Below the pieces are notes generated by a model. It worked only from the letters and a program-made list of their open reading frames with translations, was not told where the DNA came from and ran no database searches. DNA of 64,000 nucleotides, taken from Elizabethkingia miricola (GTDB lineage: Bacteria; Bacteroidota; Bacteroidia; Flavobacteriales; Weeksellaceae). Both the position numbers and the translations under genes were made by a program. The stretch is from assembly GCF_001675285.1 (NCBI RefSeq), contig NZ_LSGQ01000001.1, forward strand, positions 554,928 to 618,927, read 5' to 3'. Positions 16,778-25,846 of this stretch are shown here, one piece after another (within the stretch, counting starts at the first letter, position 1; every line of letters begins with the position of its first letter).

Positions 16778-18209
16778 AATTATATACATTCCTCTTGTAG
16801 TGCTGGGGCTAAACTCATGTACTACTCCGCAGGTTTCTGAAATAAAAAAAGCACCGGCATTACCCGTAAATATTCTGCCGACTGGAAAAGATCAGCAAAC
16901 AGAATTTAAGCCGGTGAACATAAAGACTTATTTCAATGATCAGGCTTTAATTGAGTTGTTCGATCAGGCTGTTAATGCCAATCCCGATTTTCAGATTGCA
17001 CAGCAGCGTGTAGAAATTGCGAACAGTTTCCTCAGAAGATCGAAAATGGATTTACTGCCTTCTCTGGATATTGGTGCATCCGTGTCCGGAGATCATTATG
17101 GTAAATATACAATGGAGGGTGTTGGTAACTACGATACCAACCTCTCTCCTAATATTACAGATGAGCAGAAAATCAATCGTGATTTTACCCCCAATTACTG
17201 GCTGGGCGCAAGAAGCAGCTGGGAAATAGATGCATGGGGAAAACTGAAAAATAAAAAGATAGCAGCACAGAAAAGATACCTGGCTTCCACAGAAGGCTTG
17301 CGTTTGCTACAGGTAGAATTGTTTACAGATATTGCCAATTTATATTATCAACTTGTAGCGCTGGATCATAAACTAACAATTTATAAACAAAACTATCAGC
17401 TCCAGCAACGCGCTTTCGAAATTATTACGGCACAACGTGCAGTAGGAAAAGCAACCGAACTGGCTGTACAACAGTTCAGAGCGCAAAACAACAACTGGCT
17501 GGCAGAAGTAGAGCACATTAAAGCTGAAATCGTAGCAGTGGAACAGGCTGTAATGACACTTACCGGATCTTACGGCGGCGAAGTAAAGCGTAGCAAAGTA
17601 CTTATAACAAGCAATATGGATATTCTCAATAAATCTATAGATGTAAAAAATATTATCCATTCCCGACCGGATGTTGCTTCAAATTATTATGTACTGGAAG
17701 CGACACATGCCGATGCAAAAGCTGCAAAAGCAGCATTTTATCCCCGTATAGATATTGGTGCAGGTATAGGTTTTAATTCATTTTCTGCAGAGTCATTATT
17801 TAAACCCAGTTCATTAGCAGCTCAACTTTTAGGCGGATTGGTTGTTCCTATATTCAACAAAGGTCAGCTAAAGCATGAGTTCAATGTCGCTGACAAAGAA
17901 CAGGAAATCGCTTTCCTTAATTATCAGAAGAGTATTACTACAGCATATAATGAGCTTCAGTCAATTTTAAAGCAAACTAAGATTTATGAAAAAGTTTTAA
18001 AATTAAAATCTGAAGAAGTAGGCTTCCTGGAAAGAGGAATTGAAGTATCCAACGATTTATATGTTACAGGATATGCCAATTATCTGGAACTAATCAACTC
18101 TCAGAAGAATAAGCTACAGGCTGAATTAGATTTACTGGAATTTCAGCATCAGAATACCCGAAACAATGTTCTTTTATTCAAAGCACTTGGCGGAAATCTG
18201 GACGATTAA
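16758..18209 (+). CDS. Outer-membrane efflux channel lipoprotein (NodT/OprM family)
   Basis: 483 residues. Lipobox near Cys21 (LGLNSC), then two tandem OEP (outer-membrane efflux protein) repeats of long helices (about 60-265 and 290-475). TolC-like trimeric channel completing the tripartite pump with the two genes before it. Closest analogues are OprM-type channels of MexAB-OprM pumps. A strong hairpin terminator follows 6 bases after the stop. Confidence 0.94.
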   Translation: MNKKFHKIIYIPLVVLGLNSCTTPQVSEIKKAPALPVNILPTGKDQQTEFKPVNIKTYFNDQALIELFDQAVNANPDFQIAQQRVEIANSFLRRSKMDLLPSLDIGASVSGDHYGKYTMEGVGNYDTNLSPNITDEQKINRDFTPNYWLGARSSWEIDAWGKLKNKKIAAQKRYLASTEGLRLLQVELFTDIANLYYQLVALDHKLTIYKQNYQLQQRAFEIITAQRAVGKATELAVQQFRAQNNNWLAEVEHIKAEIVAVEQAVMTLTGSYGGEVKRSKVLITSNMDILNKSIDVKNIIHSRPDVASNYYVLEATHADAKAAKAAFYPRIDIGAGIGFNSFSAESLFKPSSLAAQLLGGLVVPIFNKGQLKHEFNVADKEQEIAFLNYQKSITTAYNELQSILKQTKIYEKVLKLKSEEVGFLERGIEVSNDLYVTGYANYLELINSQKNKLQAELDLLEFQHQNTRNNVLLFKALGGNLDD

Positions 18210-18215
18210 ATAAAA

Positions 18216-18246
18216 AGCAGCCTGATCAATTTATCAGGCTGCTTTC
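18216..18246. terminator. Bidirectional rho-independent terminator
   Basis: Perfect 11-bp stem AGCAGCCTGAT / ATCAGGCTGCT with a 6-base loop, followed by T residues. It lies between the convergent efflux operon (+) and the membrane-protein gene at 18255 (-). Confidence 0.85.
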
Positions 18247-18254
18247 TTTATGTC

Positions 18255-18878
18255 TTAAATTTCATCCAGCTGGGCCAAAATCTTATTAATTTGTTTCAGA
18301 TATCTTCCATAGGCCATGCGAATAAATACCTCTGCAAATGTTACGATAAATCCAAGTAAAGCCACCATTACCAACAATACTATTCCCAGCAACTTCAGAT
18401 AATTATCCTGATCTAAATGAATATGCTCTGAAGGTTCTTTATGATGAGTTCCCCAATAAAGCCCAAATGCCATTCCCAAAAACATCATAATAAAAGTAAG
18501 TGCTCTGTATAATTCTATAAACAATCGCAATTCATAAGAAAACCACATCAGGTTTTTCCTGCTATCATAAGCCAGGTTATAACTTTCTTTATAAAAACGG
18601 TAAAATTTCAGTCCGTAATACAGCATAAACCCCACCATAAGTACGTAGAAAATAACAAACATTGTTATGAGCTGACTGTCCCATTTCCCAATATTCAGGA
18701 AAGGAAAAAAAGCTACAGCAATAATAAGCACAGACTGTACAATCAGCTCTTTCTTCATGTTGCTCCGTACCTTATCTATAGGATTATGCGCTTCTTTTAT
18801 TTTATCTAGTTCTTTCGGAATCTCCGGAATATTCTGCGGCTCACTCTTCCATTGTTCCTGTAGTTTATCAAAATTCAT
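18255..18878 (-). CDS. Four-helix membrane protein cotranscribed with an ECF sigma factor
   Basis: 207 residues. The cytoplasmic N-terminus (MNFDKLQEQWKSEPQ) is followed by four predicted membrane helices at about 47-63, 70-88, 125-143 and 160-185. It overlaps the sigma factor gene by 11 bases, so the two are translationally coupled. Position and topology suggest an anti-sigma or sigma-modulating role, but it lacks a recognisable zinc anti-sigma motif (HxxxCxxC). Function is inference from context. Confidence 0.7.
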   Translation of the reverse strand: MNFDKLQEQWKSEPQNIPEIPKELDKIKEAHNPIDKVRSNMKKELIVQSVLIIAVAFFPFLNIGKWDSQLITMFVIFYVLMVGFMLYYGLKFYRFYKESYNLAYDSRKNLMWFSYELRLFIELYRALTFIMMFLGMAFGLYWGTHHKEPSEHIHLDQDNYLKLLGIVLLVMVALLGFIVTFAEVFIRMAYGRYLKQINKILAQLDEI

Positions 18879-19368
18879 AACCGTAGTTTTTAATTATTTG
18901 TTGTAATTTTTCTTTAGTTCTGTTAAGCTTAACACGTGCATTTACTTCTGTAATTCCCATATTTTCAGAGATTTGTTTATGATTTTGTCCTTCCAGAAAC
19001 AAAAATATCAGCGCTTTTTCTATAGGATTTAATTCCTGTACTGCCTTATAGAGAAATTCAGTTTGCAGTTCTTTATCGGTATTCTGTTCGTCTTCTATAT
19101 CTATATTTTCGTGCAGTTCATTTTTATCCGTCCTTTTTTTATCCCGTTTCAAAAATGTAATTGCCGTATTCAGACTAACTCTGTACAGCCATGTGGAAAA
19201 CTGACTTTTACCTTCAAAAGCCTGATAAGATTTCCAAAGCTGAAGAATAATCTCCTGAAACAGATCTTCACGATCTTCCTGATTTTCCAGGTACATTTTA
19301 GAAATTTTGAAAATCATGCCTTTATGCTTTTCAATTTTTTCTAAAAATTCCTTTTCTTTCAATCCCAT
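18868..19368 (-). CDS. ECF-type RNA polymerase sigma factor
   Basis: 166 residues. Sigma region 2 is at about 10-80 (EDREDLFQEIILQLWKSYQAFEGKSQFSTWLYRVSLNTA, the -10 recognition helix) and sigma-70 region 4 at about 105-160 (ALIFLFLEGQNHKQISENMGITEVNARVKLNRTKEKL). Typical of small Bacteroidota ECF factors paired with a membrane anti-sigma partner. Upstream lies a perfect 16-bp palindrome (19415-19430). Confidence 0.92.
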   Translation of the reverse strand: MGLKEKEFLEKIEKHKGMIFKISKMYLENQEDREDLFQEIILQLWKSYQAFEGKSQFSTWLYRVSLNTAITFLKRDKKRTDKNELHENIDIEDEQNTDKELQTEFLYKAVQELNPIEKALIFLFLEGQNHKQISENMGITEVNARVKLNRTKEKLQQIIKNYGYEF

Positions 19369-19414
19369 GGTTAATTTTCTACTTAGTTAGTAACCAAATA
19401 AACCAAACGTTACA

Positions 19415-19430
19415 CAGAATAATTATTCTG
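19415..19430. promoter_or_regulatory. 16-bp perfect palindrome in the divergent sigma/hydrolase promoter region
   Basis: CAGAATAATTATTCTG is its own reverse complement. It is 46 bases before the sigma factor ATG and 115 bases before the hydrolase ATG at 19546. Size and position suit a dimeric repressor site; no regulator is identified. Confidence 0.4.
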
Positions 19431-19545
19431 CATACTTTTTTTTAAAATACAATACATTTCATTTTAGTTAAGAATAGTTAAAGTTTAAAATCTGGTGAAA
19501 CTTTTTTCACTATACGGTGTCATATATCTAAAATACCATAGAAAC

Positions 19546-21192
19546 ATGTACAAATTTGGATGTATAACACTACTATCTTTATTGAGTATCAGTGCTCATG
19601 CCCAGTCCGCTATTACAGGAACTGTGAAAAATCAGGACAACAAAACAATCCCTTATTGTTCAATAGGAATAAAAGATTCCAAAACCGGAACTATTACTGA
19701 CGGGAATGGGAATTACAAACTTGAGATCCCTGATGAAGCCAAGAATAAGGAAATTATCTTCGCTGCAGCCGGATATTCAGACAAAAGTATTCCTGCAAAT
19801 GATTTAAAAACCAACAGCAATATTGTGATGGATTACAAAGTTACTAACATTGAAACTGTTGTAATGGGCGCTAAGAAGTTGAAAGAAAAAACAATTGGTC
19901 AAAAATCCCGTCCCTTCCTTACTTTCTCTAAAATGTTCAATCAGAATGTTCCCACTATAGAACAGGGCAATATTTTTGCTGTATACCAAAAGACAAGGCT
20001 AGTTGCTTACAATTTCTACATTATCCCAAGTTCAAAATTTGAACAGATAACAATGAAACTAAATATTTACAGTGTAAAAAACAATGAACCGGACCGATCT
20101 CTTTTACAGGAAAATGTTATCTACAAAACCTCAACTACAGGCTGGCAGAAAATTGACCTGTCGGAATATAAATTAAACTTCAATAATCTGGACAAAATAG
20201 CAGTTACTCTGCAATTGGTAGATCATAAAGCGTTGCCAGATATAGATTTCGTATTTGGTGTTTCTGCTAAAAAGTCTCTTTCAAAAAATCTGCTTTTCAG
20301 ATACCAAAGCCAGGGAAATTGGGAAGCTAGTGAAGGAAGTTTTATTACCAATCTCGATATTCGTTATGATAAAGCTAAAGGAGAAAAAGATATTACCGAA
20401 GAACAGGAAACGGATAACAATAATGATACAGATACCAAAGCTCTTATCAGTTATTATGAACATAAAAAAACTGCACAGAAAACAGTATATGGTAAAAATA
20501 AAGAAGGAAAATATATAGATCTGAAAGATGCTAAAATCTATTATGAAGAATACGGAAAAGGGCAGCCTTTGATCCTTTTGCATGGAAATAATGGAAGTAT
20601 TTCTGATTTCTCTAAACAAATTCCCTTTTTTGCCAAGAATTATCGCGTAATCGCTGTAGATACAAGAGGTCAGGGAAGAAGTACAGATCTTACACAAGAC
20701 GCCTATAGCTACGAAAAGTTCGCTTCAGATTTGTATCAGGTTATCAAAAGTCTTAATCTGGAGCAGGTTGATATTATTGGTTGGAGTGACGGTGGTAATA
20801 CAGCTTTAATTTTTAACTATGAACATCCGGAAATGGTTAACCGTATTGTTACTATTGGTGCCAATATGAATCCCGCAGGTGTAAAAGAAACATTAATTGA
20901 GCAACTCAAAAAACAAGTAGCAGGCAATGATCCTAAAACCAATCAGCGGCTAATACAGCTTATGCTGAATCATCCGGATATTAAATCTAATCAACTCAGC
21001 CTTATTACCAATCCTGTCCTGGTAGTTGCCGGAAGTGATGATGTAATTAAAGATGAGCATACCAGACTTATCCACAAACTTATCCGCAACTCAGAATTGG
21101 CTATCATCCCAAATGCTACACATTATATTCCGTTTGAACAGCCTGAGAAACTAAATGAACTGATGTTAAACTTTCTGAAAAATAAATCCTAA
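19546..21192 (+). CDS. Secreted alpha/beta hydrolase with N-terminal CarboxypepD_reg-like domain
   Basis: 548 residues from the ATG at 19546; an upstream GTG reading adds 17 unlikely residues before the signal peptide MYKFGCITLLSLLSISAHAQ. A carboxypeptidase-regulatory-like beta-sandwich spans about 20-110 (ITGTVKNQDNKTIPYCSIGIKD). A middle beta-rich region of about 110-290 has no obvious family. An alpha/beta hydrolase domain covers about 325-545: HGN oxyanion motif, nucleophile Ser414 in GWSDGG, acid near Asp498, His526 in NATHYIP. A secreted esterase or peptidase-like hydrolase; substrate unknown. This three-part domain order is unusual. Confidence 0.8.
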   Translation: MYKFGCITLLSLLSISAHAQSAITGTVKNQDNKTIPYCSIGIKDSKTGTITDGNGNYKLEIPDEAKNKEIIFAAAGYSDKSIPANDLKTNSNIVMDYKVTNIETVVMGAKKLKEKTIGQKSRPFLTFSKMFNQNVPTIEQGNIFAVYQKTRLVAYNFYIIPSSKFEQITMKLNIYSVKNNEPDRSLLQENVIYKTSTTGWQKIDLSEYKLNFNNLDKIAVTLQLVDHKALPDIDFVFGVSAKKSLSKNLLFRYQSQGNWEASEGSFITNLDIRYDKAKGEKDITEEQETDNNNDTDTKALISYYEHKKTAQKTVYGKNKEGKYIDLKDAKIYYEEYGKGQPLILLHGNNGSISDFSKQIPFFAKNYRVIAVDTRGQGRSTDLTQDAYSYEKFASDLYQVIKSLNLEQVDIIGWSDGGNTALIFNYEHPEMVNRIVTIGANMNPAGVKETLIEQLKKQVAGNDPKTNQRLIQLMLNHPDIKSNQLSLITNPVLVVAGSDDVIKDEHTRLIHKLIRNSELAIIPNATHYIPFEQPEKLNELMLNFLKNKS

Positions 21193-21251
21193 TGCCATAG
21201 AAGCAAATGTTTATATATTGATCCTTCCGGGAATACCAGATTCTGAAAATA

Positions 21252-21704
21252 TTATTTCCAGAATTCATCATGATAGGTATCGGCTTCTGTTTCATGAATA
21301 AGATCTAAAGCCTTTCCTATTTCTTCCAGTGTCTGGGTATCCAAAATCTCTTCTAAATGAGGAAACCACGTCCGCTCTTCAAAGCGGATGTGCTGTTCCA
21401 GAGCATCTGCAAAAGCTGTTAATAACTCAGTGCTTACAGTTGTTTCAATATCAGAAGCAAGAGTTTTGATTAACTGATGCTCTCTTCTGATCTGATCAGC
21501 CATTTCATCATTAGCATAAGGAAACAAAATTTCTTCTTCTTCCCGAAAGTGTTCCTTAAGATGAGAAGCCCAGAAGTATTGTACATAATTCTTTATGCGT
21601 TCAATTTCAGCTTCTTTTTTTAATCCCTGACGTATCTTCCATGCACACAGTAGTCCAAAATGGTGGTCGCGTGACAACAATACTATATTTTCATTACGTT
21701 TCAT
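21252..21704 (-). CDS. Hemerythrin-domain protein
   Basis: 150-residue four-helix HHE domain with di-iron ligands: His in SRDHHFG (about 14-15), HLKEHFREEEEILFP (about 52-66), REHQLIK, and LEQHIRFEERTWFPHLEE. Such proteins bind O2 or NO or act as iron-cluster repair accessories. It follows norZ on the same strand, but a strong hairpin (21722-21753) separates the two, so it may have lower or separate expression. Role in NO handling is by context. Confidence 0.85.
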   Translation of the reverse strand: MKRNENIVLLSRDHHFGLLCAWKIRQGLKKEAEIERIKNYVQYFWASHLKEHFREEEEILFPYANDEMADQIRREHQLIKTLASDIETTVSTELLTAFADALEQHIRFEERTWFPHLEEILDTQTLEEIGKALDLIHETEADTYHDEFWK

Positions 21705-21721
21705 ACGATATGTTTTTATAA

Positions 21722-21753
21722 AAATCTTCAGAGCATTCCTGCTCTGAAGATTT
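21722..21753 (-). terminator. Hairpin terminator after norZ
   Basis: 14-bp perfect stem (AAATCTTCAGAGCA with its complement) and 4-base loop, followed on the minus strand by a T-rich run. It lies between norZ and the hemerythrin gene. Confidence 0.75.
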
Positions 21754-21765
21754 GATTCAGTACGT

Positions 21766-24009
21766 TTATCTTTTCTCTTTTAACGACCACCCGAACTTCA
21801 GCCCTATAATAAATATAACCAGTAACAACTCTCCAAGTGCCAGCAGGATGTCTCCCGGGACACGCATCCAGCGTAGAAAATGCATTATATCCGTCTGCAT
21901 AAATTCAGCAGAACGTGCATACCAATAACCTTCTTTAATAGAAGCTACCGACTGCATAATCCCGATAGGTAAAAGACTTATTGTAACCATTACCAGCAAA
22001 CCTATATTCGTAAGCCAGAATGCCCAGCTTATCAGTTTGTCGTTCCATTGTCGCTCCGGATATAGCCCTCTAAGCATAAACATCATAAGTCCTATACCCA
22101 GTATCCCATATACACCAAACAATGCTGCATGCCCATGAACAGCCGTCGTATTCAGCCCTTGTATATAGTATAATGCAATGGGCGGATTAATAGCAAAACC
22201 AAATATTCCGGCTCCCAGAAAATTCCAGAAACACATTGCAATGAAACAATATATTGGCCATTTGTAAGCTTTGATCCATTTGGTAGATTTGCTAAGCTGG
22301 TAATTGTGATAAGCCTCGTAACCGATAAGCACCAGCGGTACAATTTCCAAAGCACTGAAAGTTGCTCCTAATGCCAGAACAGCTGTAGGTGTTGCCGAAA
22401 AATATAAATGATGGAATGTCCCCAAAATACCTCCTGCTAAAAAGATAATAGTAGAAAACAATACCGCATTGGTCGCAGATTTCATTCTCAGCAAGCCTAA
22501 TCTGGTAAACAAGAATGCAGCTACCACTGTAGCAAATACTTCAAAAAAACCTTCTACCCAAAGGTGAACTACCCACCATCTCCAATACTCGGCAATTGCC
22601 ATATGCGTTTGTCTCCCGTACATCAATCCTGCCCCATAGAACATAGCTATCGCTACTGATGCCAGAACAAAGAGTGTAAGCATGTGGCGGTTTTCGTCTT
22701 TCTTTTTCAACGCAGGCATCAACGCTCTCAGCATTAATATAAGCCACAACACCAATCCTACTAATAATAGAATCTGCCATATTCTGCCAAGTTCTATATA
22801 TTCATAACCCTGATGTCCCCATAAAAAGTTATCCACAAGCCCTAATTTCTGCATTACACCCAGCCATTGTCCGGTAAGAGAGCCCAGTACTACAATAAGT
22901 AGAGCCCCAAATAATACATTAACTCCCAATTTCTGATATTTCGGTTCATATCCGGAAACAGCCGGAGCTATGTATAATCCTGTTGCCAGCCAGGAGGTGG
23001 CAATCCAGAAAATAGCCAGCTGAACATGCCAGCTTCGCGATACAGATTGTGGTAAATACTGATCCAGTGGAATACCATAAAATGCACTTCCTTCTACTCC
23101 ATAATGTGCTGTTACTACTCCGGCTAACATCTGTACCAAAATTAAGAGTGCTACTACCCAGATGTATTTCAGGGTTGCTTTCATCGAAGGTGTAGGTTTC
23201 ATATTACGCAAAGGGTCTTCCAAAGGTAATTCCTCTTTTATTTCTTCTTCTTTGTTTCGGGCATGGTACAATACTAAAATCCCCAGACAGGCTAATAGCA
23301 TAAGTATGCTGAATCCGGACCACATATGCAATGAACTTGGCGGCGTATTTCCTACCAGCTCATCATGCGGCCAATTGTTGGTATAAGTAACATTATCCCC
23401 AGGACGGCTGGTAATACACACCCATGTGCTCCATGCAAAAAAGGCATTCATCTTTTCCATACGCCCGATATCCTTAACAGTATTTACAGGGATAGCATAT
23501 GCATCTCTTAGTTTATTCATCGAAGGATCTCCCATAAAGAGTTTCTCATAATAAGCTGCGAGCTCGCGTTGTACTTTTGCCCGTTCCGGAGAAATTACAA
23601 TCGTATTAGAAGCTTCATCAAAAGTATTCGTCCGTAATTCTTTCTGTAACAAAATCTTATATCTGGCCTGCTCTTCATCTGGTAGATTGTGATAGACTTT
23701 ATTATCTTTTTTGGCCAGTTCATCCAGCAGTAATACAGCTTCCCGATGGAGGTAATCTGCTGTCCAGTCCGGGGCAATATAAGCTCCGTGCCCCCAGATG
23801 CTTCCTACTGTCTGCCCGCCAATAGACTGCCATACATTCTGTCCGTCTTTTACATCTTGTCCGGTATACAATACCTGCCCTTCTGTGGTTATTACTTTTT
23901 CCGGAATCGGCGGTATTTTGCGGTAGATATCTACACCGTAGTATATAAGTACCGCAAAAGAAGCGATGATTACAGCAGCCAGCCAGGTCCATAGTTTTTT
24001 AGGTGTCAT
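21766..24009 (-). CDS. norZ: Quinol-dependent nitric oxide reductase (single-subunit qNor)
   Basis: 747 residues, the full length of qNor. The N-terminal extension (about 1-220) has a soluble periplasmic cytochrome-c-like fold without a CxxCH heme motif, as in quinol-type enzymes. Then about 12 to 14 membrane helices include the heme-copper oxidase core: HLWVEGFFEVFATVV with the non-heme iron ligands His/Glu and HGHAALFGVYG. Reduces two NO to N2O with electrons from menaquinol. It lies 21 bases after the RIC gene and shares its promoter, so it is an NO-detoxification operon. No nosZ is present in the window. Confidence 0.95.
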   Translation of the reverse strand: MTPKKLWTWLAAVIIASFAVLIYYGVDIYRKIPPIPEKVITTEGQVLYTGQDVKDGQNVWQSIGGQTVGSIWGHGAYIAPDWTADYLHREAVLLLDELAKKDNKVYHNLPDEEQARYKILLQKELRTNTFDEASNTIVISPERAKVQRELAAYYEKLFMGDPSMNKLRDAYAIPVNTVKDIGRMEKMNAFFAWSTWVCITSRPGDNVTYTNNWPHDELVGNTPPSSLHMWSGFSILMLLACLGILVLYHARNKEEEIKEELPLEDPLRNMKPTPSMKATLKYIWVVALLILVQMLAGVVTAHYGVEGSAFYGIPLDQYLPQSVSRSWHVQLAIFWIATSWLATGLYIAPAVSGYEPKYQKLGVNVLFGALLIVVLGSLTGQWLGVMQKLGLVDNFLWGHQGYEYIELGRIWQILLLVGLVLWLILMLRALMPALKKKDENRHMLTLFVLASVAIAMFYGAGLMYGRQTHMAIAEYWRWWVVHLWVEGFFEVFATVVAAFLFTRLGLLRMKSATNAVLFSTIIFLAGGILGTFHHLYFSATPTAVLALGATFSALEIVPLVLIGYEAYHNYQLSKSTKWIKAYKWPIYCFIAMCFWNFLGAGIFGFAINPPIALYYIQGLNTTAVHGHAALFGVYGILGIGLMMFMLRGLYPERQWNDKLISWAFWLTNIGLLVMVTISLLPIGIMQSVASIKEGYWYARSAEFMQTDIMHFLRWMRVPGDILLALGELLLVIFIIGLKFGWSLKEKR

Positions 24010-24030
24010 GTGTTTTTTATTTTCCGGTTA

Positions 24031-24750
24031 TTATGCACTAAAATCTTTTTCCAAATGGATAGATTTAGGGAACAGTATATTATTTTCGAGATGAATGTGA
24101 GTATGCAGATCATTTTCAAAATCCTGTAACATTGCAAATGCTACTTTATATGTATTACAGGCATCTGCAGGAGGTGTATACCCATCCGTTAGTTTTGCTA
24201 TTTTTTCAAATCGTTCTCCTTCTACCGCATGCTCATGCTGCATCATATTCACAGGATTCTCTACTGTTCCGAAATGCGGTTGTCGTAGAGCTTCACCAGT
24301 CTGCTGTGCTTTAATCATATTGCGAACAAAAGGGAAAAGGATAAGCTCTTCTTTCTTCATGTGGGCTGCAAGGTCCTTCGCAGACTCATTAAACAACTCA
24401 CGAATTTCAAAAAGTTCCGGATGCCTGTCCCCGTGCACCTTACAAAGCTTATCCAAAAATGCCTGTAAAACCGGTGTTTTTTCTTCTACATAGCGGTGAT
24501 GTGTTTTTTCTACATAATCTGCTAATAAATCCAGAGGCCATGAAGTAAAATCAATATTAGTCCCTCCGCTTTTAGGCAGATTCTCTATTTCTTCATAGAT
24601 CTTTTGTTCATTTATACCCTTTTTCTCACAAGCATCTGCGATTGTTCTGCCACCTTTACAGCAGAAGTCTATTCCATATTTTTTGAATACAGCTGCTGTT
24701 CTGAAATCCTCAGCTACCATAGCTCCGATATAATCTGTTTTTGTGTTCAT
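24031..24750 (-). CDS. ric: Iron-sulfur cluster repair di-iron protein (RIC; ScdA/YtfE)
   Basis: 239 residues. The N-terminal ScdA_N domain (about 1-65) has the Cys pair in YGIDFCCKGGRT. The C-terminal hemerythrin-like domain (about 80-230) carries the His/Glu ligands HHRYVEEK, HGDRHPELFE, HMKKEELILFP, MQHEHAVEGE and HIHLENNILFP. Repairs Fe-S clusters damaged by NO or peroxide. Its ATG abuts a 26-bp palindromic operator (24751-24776) shared with two other promoters of the island. First gene of a ric-norZ unit. Confidence 0.94.
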   Translation of the reverse strand: MNTKTDYIGAMVAEDFRTAAVFKKYGIDFCCKGGRTIADACEKKGINEQKIYEEIENLPKSGGTNIDFTSWPLDLLADYVEKTHHRYVEEKTPVLQAFLDKLCKVHGDRHPELFEIRELFNESAKDLAAHMKKEELILFPFVRNMIKAQQTGEALRQPHFGTVENPVNMMQHEHAVEGERFEKIAKLTDGYTPPADACNTYKVAFAMLQDFENDLHTHIHLENNILFPKSIHLEKDFSA

Positions 24751-24776
24751 AATAAAATACCTTTTTATCTTTTATT
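24751..24776 (-). promoter_or_regulatory. Palindromic operator, candidate NsrR/Rrf2 site before ric-norZ
   Basis: Minus-strand arms AATAAAAGA and TATTTTATT with an 8-base spacer (8 of 9 arm bases match the perfect version at 29507-29532). It touches the ric start codon, so a bound repressor would block transcription or translation initiation. Together with its upstream flank it is nearly identical over 39 bases (one mismatch) to 28998-29036. Confidence 0.65.
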
Positions 24777-24795
24777 GTTTTAAATTTTTTTTTAA

Positions 24796-24825
24796 ACCCC
24801 ACAGGTTTTTTAAAACCTATGGGGT
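24796..24825 (-). terminator. Hairpin after the cytochrome c gene (end of the nirK operon)
   Basis: Stem ACCCCA + AGGTTTT with one internal C/A mismatch and a 2-base loop. It lies between the cytochrome c stop and the ric promoter. The trailing T-run is poor, so terminator strength is uncertain. Same design as the hairpin at 55885-55916. Confidence 0.55.
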
Positions 24826-24833
24826 ATGTTCTG

Positions 24834-25238
24834 TTATTTTTTCAGGGAAAGAATATATTTCACCATTAATTTGGCGTTGTCCTGGCTTAGTCCTGCATGC
24901 GGCGTCATAGGAATATCTCCCCAGACACCTTTTCCTCCTTCTATGATTTTTCCCGCAAGATGGTCTATATCTGCGTCTGTATATTTTGCAGCAACATCCT
25001 GATATGACGGACCTACAAGTTTGGCATCAACTTTATGACAAGACAAACAGTCTGCTCCTTCTACCAGTTTTTTTCCTTCTTCTTCCGGAGTTCCCGCAGA
25101 TGCAGATTCCTGAGTTGTTCTAGGTTCTTCCAGCATAACATTAGATTCGGTTTGCGGCTGCTCCGCTTCTGCTTCTTTTTTGGAACAAGAGATTACAGCT
25201 AATGATGCCAATGCAAGGGTAAATACTATTTTTTTCAT
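24834..25238 (-). CDS. Class I cytochrome c lipoprotein, probable electron donor to NirK
   Basis: 134 residues. Lipobox near Cys18 (LAVISC), an acidic Glu/Pro/Thr-rich linker (20-55), then a monoheme domain with C64-L-S-C67-H68 and axial Met111 in DIPMTPH. Last gene of the nirK operon, 26 bases after the SCO gene. A small periplasmic c-type cytochrome next to nirK is the usual electron donor; this is inference from context. Confidence 0.9.
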   Translation of the reverse strand: MKKIVFTLALASLAVISCSKKEAEAEQPQTESNVMLEEPRTTQESASAGTPEEEGKKLVEGADCLSCHKVDAKLVGPSYQDVAAKYTDADIDHLAGKIIEGGKGVWGDIPMTPHAGLSQDNAKLMVKYILSLKK

Positions 25239-25264
25239 TTCTTCTATGGGGTATTAAATTTCAC

Positions 25265-25831
25265 TTATTTTATTTGTTCCTTTATTTTATCCACTGTTGT
25301 ATTAATGTCTATATTCAATCCCTCTTTCTGGTAAGCAAGTACCCCGGATTTAGAAAATACACTAATGATGTTGGAATGCGAAAAGTCCATTGGTGTTATC
25401 TTCTTATATTTCACTGCCAGTACATTGGCCAGCTCCCTTGTATCTTCTTCACTCCCCCTCAGAAACACCCATTGCTTTCCTTCCAGTTTGTTGTTTTTTA
25501 TAAAAGCTCTCATTCTTTCCGGAGTGTCGTGTTCAGGATCTATAGATACCAGTATATATTGTAATTCGTCCGGATTCTGTTTCCCGACTTTGGCTTCTAT
25601 ATCTTTCATATCTGCTGTTAATCGCGGACAAGCGGTTTTACAAGAGGTATAGATCATCACCATTGTCAGCACCTTTCCTTTCAGCTCTTCCAGTTTTATT
25701 TTAGTACCATCCGGCTTTTCCCAGGATGACTGTAAGTTGAAAATAGAATCGGGATCTATATTTTCGTTTTGTTTTTTCTGGCATCCCCCCAGAATAAAAA
25801 CAGATAATAAGCTTATAATAAATGTTCTCAT
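25265..25831 (-). CDS. SCO1/SenC copper-chaperone lipoprotein
   Basis: 188 residues. Lipobox near Cys17 (ILGGC), thioredoxin fold with copper ligands Cys64-x3-Cys68 (TSCKTAC) and a late His (FSHSN, about 151). DPEHDTPERM is typical of the family. SCO proteins deliver copper to cytochrome oxidase; in a nirK operon the likely client is the copper nitrite reductase (inference). Located 15 bases after the SUMF-like gene. Confidence 0.93.
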   Translation of the reverse strand: MRTFIISLLSVFILGGCQKKQNENIDPDSIFNLQSSWEKPDGTKIKLEELKGKVLTMVMIYTSCKTACPRLTADMKDIEAKVGKQNPDELQYILVSIDPEHDTPERMRAFIKNNKLEGKQWVFLRGSEEDTRELANVLAVKYKKITPMDFSHSNIISVFSKSGVLAYQKEGLNIDINTTVDKIKEQIK

Positions 25832-25846
25832 TTTACTTTTTTACTT

